20,503 nucleotides of DNA from assembly GCA_964518405.1 (NCBI GenBank), contig CAZFGB010000181.1, forward strand, positions 1 through 20,503, given 5' to 3'. Within the stretch, counting starts at the first letter, position 1, and each line of letters begins with the position of its first letter. Under the pieces are notes generated by a model that did no database searches, was not told the origin of the DNA, and worked only from the letters and a program-made list of their open reading frames with translations. Positions 6,689 to 13,170 of the stretch are shown here, piece by piece. The DNA is from VXNE01 sp964518405. Its GTDB lineage: Bacteria > Pseudomonadota > Gammaproteobacteria > Pseudomonadales > Azotimanducaceae. The translations under genes were made by a program, and so were the position numbers.

Positions 6689-7984
6689 TCAGTCAAGCAC
6701 CGCGAACTTCGCCGCGAACACCAATGCGACGGCGATCAGGGCGGGCGAGCAGTCGCGGAACCGCCCGGCCAGCAGCTTGACGACGACGTAGGTGAGAAAC
6801 CCGATGCCGATGCCGTCGGCGATGGAGAACGTCAACGGAACGGCGATCGCCGCAATCACGGCGGGGGCGGACTCGGTAATATCGGGCCAGTCGATATCCG
6901 CCAGCGCCCTCGCCATCAGGCAGGCGACGTATAGGATGGCGGGCGCGGTCGCGTAGGCCGGGATCGACTGGGCCAGGGGCGCGAAGAAGAGGCAGAGCAG
7001 GAACAGCACCGCCACGACCACCGCCGTCAGGCCGGTACGGCCGCCGGCGCTCGTGCCGGCGCCGCTCTCGATGTAGCTCGTCACCGACGATGTTCCGAGC
7101 ATGGTGCCGGCGACGGTACCGGTCGAGTCGGCGATCACGGCCCGCTTGATCCCCGGCAGGCGCCCGTCGGCGTCTAGCAGGTTCGCCTGCCTGGCAACGC
7201 CGATCAGTGTGCCCGTGGTGTCGAACAGGTCGACGATCAGGAACGTGAGGATGATGCTGATCATTCCAACCTGCAGCGCCCCGGCAATGTCGAGCGCGAG
7301 CAGGGTGGGGGTGGGATCGGGCGGCATCGCGAGCAGGCCGCGCCACTCGGAGACGCCCATGGCGATCCCGGCCGCGGCGACGCCGAGCACGCCGATGATG
7401 GTTGCTCCGGCGATACGGCGCGCCGCCAGCGCGACGATCAGGCAGAACCCGAGCAGCGCAAGAATGGGAGCGGGGTCCAGCAGATCGCCGGAGGTCACCA
7501 GCGTGGCGGGACTCGCGGTGACGATGCCCGCGTTTTTCAGCGCGATGATGCCGAGGAAAAATCCGATGCCCGCCGAGATGCCCATCTTCAGCCCGAACGG
7601 GATGGCGTCGATGATCCAGCGCCGCACCGGCAATACGCTCAGCACGACGAACAGGGTGCCGGAGACGAATACGGCGCCGAGGGCGACTTCCCAGGGATAT
7701 CCCAACTCGAGCACGACAACGAAGCTGAAGAACGCGTTGAGGCCCATTCCCGGCGCCAGCGCCACCGGGTAGTTGGCGTGCAGCCCCATGATGAGGGTGC
7801 TGATCGCCGCGGCCGCGCAGGTTGCGACGAAAACCGCGTCGAACGGCATGCCCGCGTCGCCGAGGACTTGCGGGTTGACGAAGGCGATATACGCCATCGT
7901 GAGAAAGGTGGCGAGCCCCGCCCGCAGTTCGGTGCGAACGTCGGAACCGCGTTCCGACAGCCTGAAGTGTTGGTCCAGTGTCAT
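6689..7984 (-). CDS. NCS2/AzgA family purine (nucleobase) permease
   Basis: This 431-residue, very hydrophobic protein has about 12-14 predicted membrane segments. The first region, RAGLATFLTMAYIAFVNPQ (residues 21-39), and the YPVALAPGMGLNAFF motif (72-86) are diagnostic of the AzgA branch of NCS2 transporters (adenine, guanine, hypoxanthine; GuaP/YicO/GhxP-like). The VTSYIESGAGTSAGGRTGLTAV segment in the C-terminal half is also conserved there. The length is normal. It sits in the inner membrane and probably imports purine bases by proton symport. The start lies six bases after the amidase stop, so it is probably cotranscribed with the amidase and aldo/keto reductase genes. The combination suggests uptake of a nitrogenous compound, but the true substrate of this operon is not shown by the sequence. 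Confidence 0.92.
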   Translation of the reverse strand: MTLDQHFRLSERGSDVRTELRAGLATFLTMAYIAFVNPQVLGDAGMPFDAVFVATCAAAAISTLIMGLHANYPVALAPGMGLNAFFSFVVVLELGYPWEVALGAVFVSGTLFVVLSVLPVRRWIIDAIPFGLKMGISAGIGFFLGIIALKNAGIVTASPATLVTSGDLLDPAPILALLGFCLIVALAARRIAGATIIGVLGVAAAGIAMGVSEWRGLLAMPPDPTPTLLALDIAGALQVGMISIILTFLIVDLFDTTGTLIGVARQANLLDADGRLPGIKRAVIADSTGTVAGTMLGTSSVTSYIESGAGTSAGGRTGLTAVVVAVLFLLCLFFAPLAQSIPAYATAPAILYVACLMARALADIDWPDITESAPAVIAAIAVPLTFSIADGIGIGFLTYVVVKLLAGRFRDCSPALIAVALVFAAKFAVLD

Positions 7985-7990
7985 CCGATT

Positions 7991-9418
7991 TTATCCCGGT
8001 CGCCCCTGACCCTCGGCCGGCGGCGGATGCCGAGTCCAGGGACGCGCGCGCTCGAAGGCGGCGCTGGCACGTAACACCAGGCTGCCGGCCGCGCGCTTGG
8101 CCGCGATCTGCAGCCCTACCGGGAGCCCGGCGTCCGTGAAGCCGCAGGGCACGCTGGCCGCCGGCAGGCCGCTCATGTTGAAGGGGTAGCAGAACTCGGA
8201 CCAGGACAGCCAATCCCACGGATGGTCGGGCCAATGCTCCGGTTGCAGGCGTTCGACCGGGAACGCGGCCACCGACACCGATGGCGTCAACAGGAGGTCC
8301 CAGTCGGCCATGAACCGGTGTATGCGTTCGATGTAGTCGAGCTTGCGGGCGCGCATGGTGAGATAGGTCTCGGCGCCGTGTCCGCCGCCGGCGCGGATGC
8401 AGGCGACGAGCCCCGGATCCATTCGGTCTTCCCATGCGTCGAGATGTTCCGCCAGCGGCGACTCGTGGACTGCCCAGAAGAATCGGGCGAGTTCGGGCCC
8501 GTCCTTGCCCCAGGGCGGCGTTGCGGTCTCGACGCGGCAGCCGAAGGATTCGAAATCGCGCGCGGCCCTCTCGACGAGATCGGCCACGTCGCCGTCGACG
8601 CGCGCATGGCCGAGGTCGGCGCTGAAGGCGACCTTCAACTCGCCGACATCCTCCGCCAGGCCAGCGGAGAACGCGCCGTCCGAATCGGTGAGGCTGGTGT
8701 GGTCGAATGGATGAGCGCCGGCGGTTGCATCGAGGAACAGCGCGGCGTCGGCGACAGTTCGGGAGATCGGCCCGACATGGGAGACCAGGTCGTTGTTGCG
8801 CACGGGCACGTGGGGCACGCGTCCCCAGGTGGGCTTGAAGCCGAACACGCCGCAGAAATGCGACGGCATGCGGATCGACCCGGCGCCGTCGGAACCCTGG
8901 TGCAACGGGCCGAAAGCCATAGACGCGGCCGCGGCCGCTCCGGCCGATGACCCGCCGGCGTTGAAGCCGCGTTTCCAGGGGTTGTGGGTGGTGCCGGTGC
9001 GGGGACTGCGGCTCATCCCGGACCAGCCGAATTCCGAAGTGGTGGTCTTGCCGACGATCGCGGCACCCGCTGCCTTGAAGCGTTCCACAACCGGCGAGTC
9101 TCCGTGCGCCATGTGGCCCGCCTGGGAGAATGATCCCCGTTCCGTGGGGAATCCCTTGAGATCGAACAGGTCCTTGATGGTCACCGGGACGCCGTGCAGG
9201 ACGCCGGTTGTCTCCCCGCGCGCCAGCGCCTTCTCCGCGTCTGCCGCCATTTCGAGGGCGAGATCCGGGGTCAGTTTGGCGAAGGCGTTGACGCCCGCCT
9301 CAAGACGGTCAATGCGGTCGATTACCGCCCGGGCAATCTCTGTCGGTGAGACCTGCTTCTCACGAACCCATGCCGCGAGCTCTGTCGCGGCGGCGAAGCA
9401 GAGGTCGTCTTCGCTCAC
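7991..9418 (-). CDS. Amidase signature family amidohydrolase
   Basis: This 475-residue protein has the complete amidase-signature active site: Lys81 in VTIKDLFDLKG, cis-Ser156 in AGGSSAGA, and nucleophile Ser180 in SDGAGSIRMPS. The spacing matches the Lys-cisSer-Ser triad of this family. The glycine-rich loop reads GGSSAGAAAA rather than the commoner GGSSGG, a conservative change. Length and order are normal. The family hydrolyses amide bonds of many small substrates in the cytoplasm, and GatA is a relative. The lack of gatB/gatC nearby argues against a role in tRNA-Gln amidation. The start is GTG 9418, whose GTGA overlaps the upstream stop, so translation is coupled. Together with the purine permease downstream it suggests a small uptake-and-hydrolysis operon for an unknown amide. 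Confidence 0.9.
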   Translation of the reverse strand: MSEDDLCFAAATELAAWVREKQVSPTEIARAVIDRIDRLEAGVNAFAKLTPDLALEMAADAEKALARGETTGVLHGVPVTIKDLFDLKGFPTERGSFSQAGHMAHGDSPVVERFKAAGAAIVGKTTTSEFGWSGMSRSPRTGTTHNPWKRGFNAGGSSAGAAAAASMAFGPLHQGSDGAGSIRMPSHFCGVFGFKPTWGRVPHVPVRNNDLVSHVGPISRTVADAALFLDATAGAHPFDHTSLTDSDGAFSAGLAEDVGELKVAFSADLGHARVDGDVADLVERAARDFESFGCRVETATPPWGKDGPELARFFWAVHESPLAEHLDAWEDRMDPGLVACIRAGGGHGAETYLTMRARKLDYIERIHRFMADWDLLLTPSVSVAAFPVERLQPEHWPDHPWDWLSWSEFCYPFNMSGLPAASVPCGFTDAGLPVGLQIAAKRAAGSLVLRASAAFERARPWTRHPPPAEGQGRPG

Positions 9419-10452
9419 GCGACGTACTGTTCGGCCGTGGCGGCCGCCGCGTAGTTCTCCTTCAGGGTGGCAAAGCTCTGCATGTCCGCGTTGACGACGT
9501 CGAGGCCGTTCTCCAGCACGTAGGCGTAGCTGCGCTGGAAGTCCGACAGCTTCGCGCGCAGCAGTTTTTCGTTGTAGTGGGAGTCAAACGCCTTGAGATT
9601 GCCTTGCCCGAGCCATCCGCGGCCAGCGAGCAGGCGTCCGGCCTTCATGCCGATCAACCCGACGCCGGCGGCGCGCGCCTTGTCCAGCTGCGGTCGAATC
9701 GCCTTCATGTCCGGAGTGTTGTCGAGGATGCTGCGACTCTTCCAGTCGTACCAGCCGGCCGGGGTCACGGCGATCATGGCGAGACTGAACCAGCCGCTCT
9801 CGGTCGCGGCTTCGAGCACCCGGGCCGCGTTCTCGTGCGTGCTGACGCCGTAGTGGGACACCTTTCCGGCCTGCCTGGCGGCCAGGAAGGCCTCGTACAT
9901 CTCCTCGGAGCGGACCATGCGCGGGTTGTTCGCGCCCATCTGGTAGTAGGCATCCACGTGGTCGGTGGCGAGTTCCGACAGGCTTTCGTCCATCAACGCT
10001 GTCCATGTCTTTGCTGCCTCGCGAGCATCGGCCACGGAAATCTCGTCCTCGGGATCCGCATCGATGCCTGTCATGGCCTTTGAAATCAGGAAAATATCGT
10101 CGCGATGGCGGCGGACGAAATCCCGCATGTTGCGCTCGGCGGCCTTGTAATATCGGCTCGTGCCGACGTCGAAGACGTTGACCCCCGCCTCGAAGGCGCG
10201 TTCGAGCAAGGCGTCCTGGGGCTGCCGGGAAAGCGCGGCCCCGCAACCGAACACCAGCCGGTTCGCGTTGTAGCCGGTTCGGCCCAGGGTCCGGTAGGCC
10301 ATCTTCGGCCAGGGCGCGGCGCCTGCTCCCGAGTCTTTCGCCGTCTCCAGGGCTGCTTGAACATCGCGCGTTTGCCACAAAGCCTGGCCGCCGGCGGCGA
10401 GCATCGCGAACAGTTGCACGAACGTGCGGCGGCTGGGCAGGCTGGTCTTCAT
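9415..10452 (-). CDS. Aldo/keto reductase family protein with Tat signal peptide
   Basis: This 345-residue protein begins with a twin-arginine signal (SRRTFVQLF, then a hydrophobic stretch AMLAAGGQAL and an Ala-rich cleavage region near residue 33), so export to the periplasm by Tat is likely. The mature part is an aldo/keto reductase barrel: MAYRTLGRTGYNANRLVFG (51-69), FDVGTSRYYKAAE (94-106) with D95 and Y101/Y102, and FLISKAMTG with K125. The fourth tetrad residue, normally His in a YLHG-like motif, falls in YYQMGANN and is Gln171 or Met172. Reductase activity is therefore uncertain. It is the first gene of the AKR-amidase-permease operon and its TGA overlaps the amidase GTG. The homology is clear and the substrate is unknown. 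Confidence 0.85.
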   Translation of the reverse strand: MKTSLPSRRTFVQLFAMLAAGGQALWQTRDVQAALETAKDSGAGAAPWPKMAYRTLGRTGYNANRLVFGCGAALSRQPQDALLERAFEAGVNVFDVGTSRYYKAAERNMRDFVRRHRDDIFLISKAMTGIDADPEDEISVADAREAAKTWTALMDESLSELATDHVDAYYQMGANNPRMVRSEEMYEAFLAARQAGKVSHYGVSTHENAARVLEAATESGWFSLAMIAVTPAGWYDWKSRSILDNTPDMKAIRPQLDKARAAGVGLIGMKAGRLLAGRGWLGQGNLKAFDSHYNEKLLRAKLSDFQRSYAYVLENGLDVVNADMQSFATLKENYAAAATAEQYVA

Positions 10453-10529
10453 GGCTTCTTCGTCCGGACGGGTTCCAGCACCACTTTGCCAACTTCGGGC
10501 CGCGAGTCAAATCTTGTTCCTGCTTTCGG

Positions 10530-10557
10530 TTGACCTTGGCGTCCGCGTGATTCAAAT
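10530..10557 (+). promoter_or_regulatory. Candidate promoter of the PRPP-synthetase-like gene
   Basis: TTGACC (10530-10535) and TCAAAT (10552-10557) are separated by 16 bases, matching the sigma-70 hexamers at 5 of 6 and 4 of 6 positions. Transcription would begin near 10564. This would exclude the TTG at 10564 as a start and favours ATG 10591. Confidence 0.35.
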
Positions 10558-10590
10558 TGTGCATTGAAGTTCCGGACGGTGGCGCAAACG

Positions 10591-11805
10591 ATGAGCGAAA
10601 CGCAACCCAGGCGATCGGACGTCATCGTGGTCGGCAACACTTCCGACGATCCCTTCGCCATCGACGTGGCCTATGCCTTCGGGCAGACCGACGACGTCGC
10701 CGACCTCATCAGCATGAAGCAGTTCGCCAATTCGGAGTTCTGTCCGCGCTTCATCTCCGACGAGAACGACTTCACCAATATCGGCAGCAAGCTTGCCGGG
10801 AAGACCGTCGTCATCGTCAGCACGTCGAACCGTGTCGTGAGCCGCCAGAACCTCGCGATGCGCAACATGCTGATCGCGCGCGCGGCCAAGGAGAACGGCG
10901 CGGCGGAGGTCATCCTGGTGGAGCCGGACCTGTACTACAGCGCGCAGGATCGGGGACCCAGGCCTGATCTTGGCAGTACCCCCTTCGAACGTGATTCGAA
11001 GGACTTGAAGAAGTTTGACGGGCAACCGTTCTCCGTGATGCTCTACGCGCAGATGCTGAAGCTCGCCGGCGTCGACCGCGTCGTGACCGTGCACAACCAC
11101 TCCCATGCGGTGCGATCGGTATTTGCCCAGATCTTCGACGGTGGCTATCACCACCTGTTGCCCCACGAGATCTACGTCGACTACCTGCTGAACTCGGATA
11201 TCGTGCGGTACGGGCCGAACGGCGAGGGTCTCGCCCTGTGCGCGCCGGACCAGGGCGCACGGGAGTTCGTGCTGGAAATGGCATCGTCATTGGGGTTGCC
11301 GAAGGTCAAGTGCATCCTGCTCGAGAAGGAACGTTCCGGCGAACGCGACGTGGAAATCTCGCTCTACGAAGGGAGCGGGTCGAGTTTCGACGACTTCGAA
11401 GGCCACGACATCGTGCTGTTCGATGACATGGTGCGCACCGGGTCCACGCTGGTGGAGACGTGCCGGTTCCTGAAGCGGGTCAAACCCGGCCGCCTCGTGT
11501 TTGCCGTCACCCACTTCTATGCGAGCGACGAGGGGCGCCAGAAGATGGCGGACAGCGCGATCGACGAGATCCTGGCGCTGAACACGCTGCCCGCGGTGCT
11601 CAATCGCGACGAACAGGGCAGGCTGCGCAGGAAGATGGTGGTGCTCAAGATCGAGAAGTGGCTCGCGCGCAAACTCTGCGAGATCACCGGTGTCGAAGAC
11701 GAACCGAGCGAGAACTTCTACCAGATCGACATGTCCTCGAAGAACCCCCGGTTCAGGCGCAAAATCTGGTCCAACGACCAGTTGCCGAGTTTGCGTACGG
11801 GCTAG
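10591..11805 (+). CDS. Ribose-phosphate pyrophosphokinase (PRPP synthetase) family protein, divergent
   Basis: From ATG 10591 this is a 404-residue protein. A frame reaching TTG 10564 would add nine residues without a ribosome site. It has two phosphoribosyltransferase-like halves as in PRPP synthetases. YYSAQDRGPRPD (about 115-126) corresponds to the YARQDRK loop, VHNHSHA (167-173) to the DLHAGQ region, and FDDMVRTGST (277-286) to the PRPP-binding DDMIDTAGT loop. The two acidic residues of that loop are kept, and the third Asp is Arg. It is about 90 residues longer than the canonical enzyme (about 315). The family makes PRPP from ribose 5-phosphate and ATP for purine, pyrimidine, His and Trp synthesis. 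The divergence suggests a specialised paralogue. It is transcribed away from the AKR operon and ends ten bases before a convergent pseudogene. Confidence 0.82.
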   Translation: MSETQPRRSDVIVVGNTSDDPFAIDVAYAFGQTDDVADLISMKQFANSEFCPRFISDENDFTNIGSKLAGKTVVIVSTSNRVVSRQNLAMRNMLIARAAKENGAAEVILVEPDLYYSAQDRGPRPDLGSTPFERDSKDLKKFDGQPFSVMLYAQMLKLAGVDRVVTVHNHSHAVRSVFAQIFDGGYHHLLPHEIYVDYLLNSDIVRYGPNGEGLALCAPDQGAREFVLEMASSLGLPKVKCILLEKERSGERDVEISLYEGSGSSFDDFEGHDIVLFDDMVRTGSTLVETCRFLKRVKPGRLVFAVTHFYASDEGRQKMADSAIDEILALNTLPAVLNRDEQGRLRRKMVVLKIEKWLARKLCEITGVEDEPSENFYQIDMSSKNPRFRRKIWSNDQLPSLRTG

Positions 11806-11815
11806 TTGGCAGGGA

Positions 11816-12514
11816 TTAACCTCGCTTGAATTCGCGGATGACCTTACCCGCCCGACGCCCGGTGAATTCGCCGTTCTCGATCATCGGCTGACCCGCTACC
11901 AACGTAGCCACATACCCCTTGCTCTCAACAATGAAGCGGCCCCCGCCGTGCGGAAAGTCGTTCACGTAGTAGGGATAGCCCGTTTCGAGATTGTCGTAAT
12001 CGATCACATTGAGATCGGCGATCCAGCCTTCCCTGATTGTGCCGCGCTCCTTCAATCCGATCACATCTGCAGAGGCTTGAGTGATGCGATGCACCGCTTC
12101 TTCGAGGCTGTATACACCCTGACGCCGAGTGAGTTCAGCCAGCAGGAAGGTAGGTGAATCCGCATCCGTAAAGAAGCCCACGTGGGCACCGGAGTCTCCA
12201 AGCATTGGTATACAGTGCTCCATCTGCATGTAGGCCCACTGGTTTTCCAGGGCACCCCCGAACCCCCAGTAGTTCCACAATTCACGCCCTTCACTTTCGA
12301 TCAACCTTTCGATGTAGACCTCCACGGGATCCATGCCCGTCGCGTCGGCGATCTGCTGCAGACTGTTTGCGCGCTGCAAGTCGTAGTCTGGGAATTCGCC
12401 CGTACCCATGGGGTGCAGCTTGGCCGGATCGACGGTGAAACCGCTTTCTTTGGAACTTGCTATCAGAGCTGCCCCGGTGGCCGGATCACGCAACGCCGCC
12501 AGGCGTTCTGTCCT
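11816..12514 (-). pseudogene. N-acyl-D-amino-acid deacylase-like amidohydrolase, C-terminal remnant
   Basis: About 230 residues remain of a D-aminoacylase/amidohydrolase-3-type enzyme of roughly 550 residues. The C-terminal metal-site segment GDSGAHVGFFTDADSP is present with its Asp. TQASADVIGLKERGTIREG and the final beta-sandwich part (VATLVAGQPMIENGEFTGRRAG) are also typical. The N-terminal two thirds, including the HxH metal ligands, are missing. The frame opens at a TGA (12515-12517), and homology (ERLAALRDPATGAALIASS) starts right at the junction with an antitoxin-like remnant. The apparent start is only a TTG at 12493 with no ribosome site. I conclude that a deletion fused two broken genes. 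It could be translated as a fragment but not as a working deacylase. Confidence 0.8.
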
Positions 12515-12664
12515 TCAGACTGATGAGGCGTGAACGGGCGCCGGACGCGCCCTGGATGCGCTTGAAGTCCTCCAAAAACCGGGCATGTCGTCGGGCGACA
12601 ACGTACGGCAGCGCTCGAGATACTCGGCCGTGAATCGCTGCACGGGACGGGGCTCGGGTTTCAC
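12486..12664 (-). pseudogene. Small antitoxin-like gene, frameshifted and truncated
   Basis: From GTG 12664, overlapping the upstream stop as GTGA, the frame reads MKPEPRPVQRFTAEYLERCR then TLSPDDM, and loses frame near 12580-12584. After a one-base shift it continues RFLEDFKRIQGASGARSRLI and then SLK. Restoring one G (atg gcc cgg for atg ccc ggt) joins the halves as DDMARFLEDFKRI. I recall proteins starting like this, with EYLERCR and RFLEDFRR, as short partners of nucleotidyltransferases in toxin-antitoxin-like pairs. That is memory-based, with no search done. After SLK the normal C-terminus is replaced by the deacylase remnant. The gene is therefore broken twice, unless the frameshift is a sequencing error. 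Confidence 0.55.
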
Positions 12665-12867
12665 CTGAGTTGCTCCAGCGCGCGAATGTCCTCGATGTCC
12701 TGCGGCCGGCCGCTCTCGCGCTTCATGTCGATCGGGTCGGCGACCGACAGCACGTCCACCGGGCCGGATGCGAGTTCCACCCGGTGGGTCCGCCGATTGC
12801 GGGCTTTTCCCTCCTCGCAACCATCGGACGCCCAACCCGAGCGGCTCTCCTCCACCCAATTCACCAT
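12661..12867 (-). pseudogene. Nucleotidyltransferase-like protein, C-terminal remnant
   Basis: A 68-residue frame from ATG 12867 ends with VELASGPVDVLSVADPIDMK and RESGRPQDIEDIRALEQLR. The KRxxGRPQDxxDIxALExL ending is typical of small nucleotidyltransferases of the AbiEii/DUF6036-like type. The catalytic part (GGxAxxxHGxxRxTxDxD-like) is absent, so this is a remnant of a protein of about 150 residues or more. It overlaps the antitoxin-like gene by four bases (GTGA), preserving the operon order of such pairs. The start lies only ten bases after the upstream small ORF. Confidence 0.6.
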
Positions 12868-12877
12868 CGCGATACTC

Positions 12878-13159
12878 TCAGATCGCCAGGTTTCGGGCGG
12901 TTATTCTTCCTATCCGCCTGCTCCTCGGGCTGCTTTGTCCGCCTTTCACGATCTCCGCAGCCTCGTCAGCGGACATGGACCCGTCGTCGCCCACGTCCGC
13001 GCATTCGCCGGTATCGGCATGGCGGATCGTGCGTTCGGAAACGCCCTTGGCCATCTGCACTTCGGTAGCGGTTAACCCGCTCCGGGCGCCCGAAGACGAT
13101 TGCGGGTGCAGCTGAACCGGAAGCTCGGTGTCACCCTCGACGCACAGGTTTTTGCCCAT
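12878..13159 (-). CDS. Small hypothetical protein (93 aa), unrecognised
   Basis: The frame runs from ATG 13159, eleven bases after the dikinase stop, to TGA 12878-12880. A longer frame to 13228 would overlap the dikinase. The protein begins MGKNLCVEGDTELPVQLHPQ, has an acidic stretch (ADVGDDGSMSADEAAEIVKG) and a basic, Arg-rich end. I do not recognise a family. GLTATEVQMAKGVSERTIRH faintly recalls a helix-turn-helix, but this is weak. It lies in a decayed zone, so it may itself be a remnant. Confidence 0.4.
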   Translation of the reverse strand: MGKNLCVEGDTELPVQLHPQSSSGARSGLTATEVQMAKGVSERTIRHADTGECADVGDDGSMSADEAAEIVKGGQSSPRSRRIGRITARNLAI

Positions 13160-13170
13160 GGTTCGATCAT

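Noticed and set aside
6693..8435. A long minus-strand open frame across the permease and the amidase end
   Set aside because: It is a shifted frame of high-GC coding DNA with an Arg/His/Gly-rich translation and no recognisable domain. The permease and amidase frames are clear.
12100..12220. Further LexA-like sites (CTGTATACACC at about 12105, GGTATACAGTG at about 12206)
   Set aside because: Only one half-site is present in each, with no CTG-N10-CAG spacing, and both lie inside the deacylase remnant.
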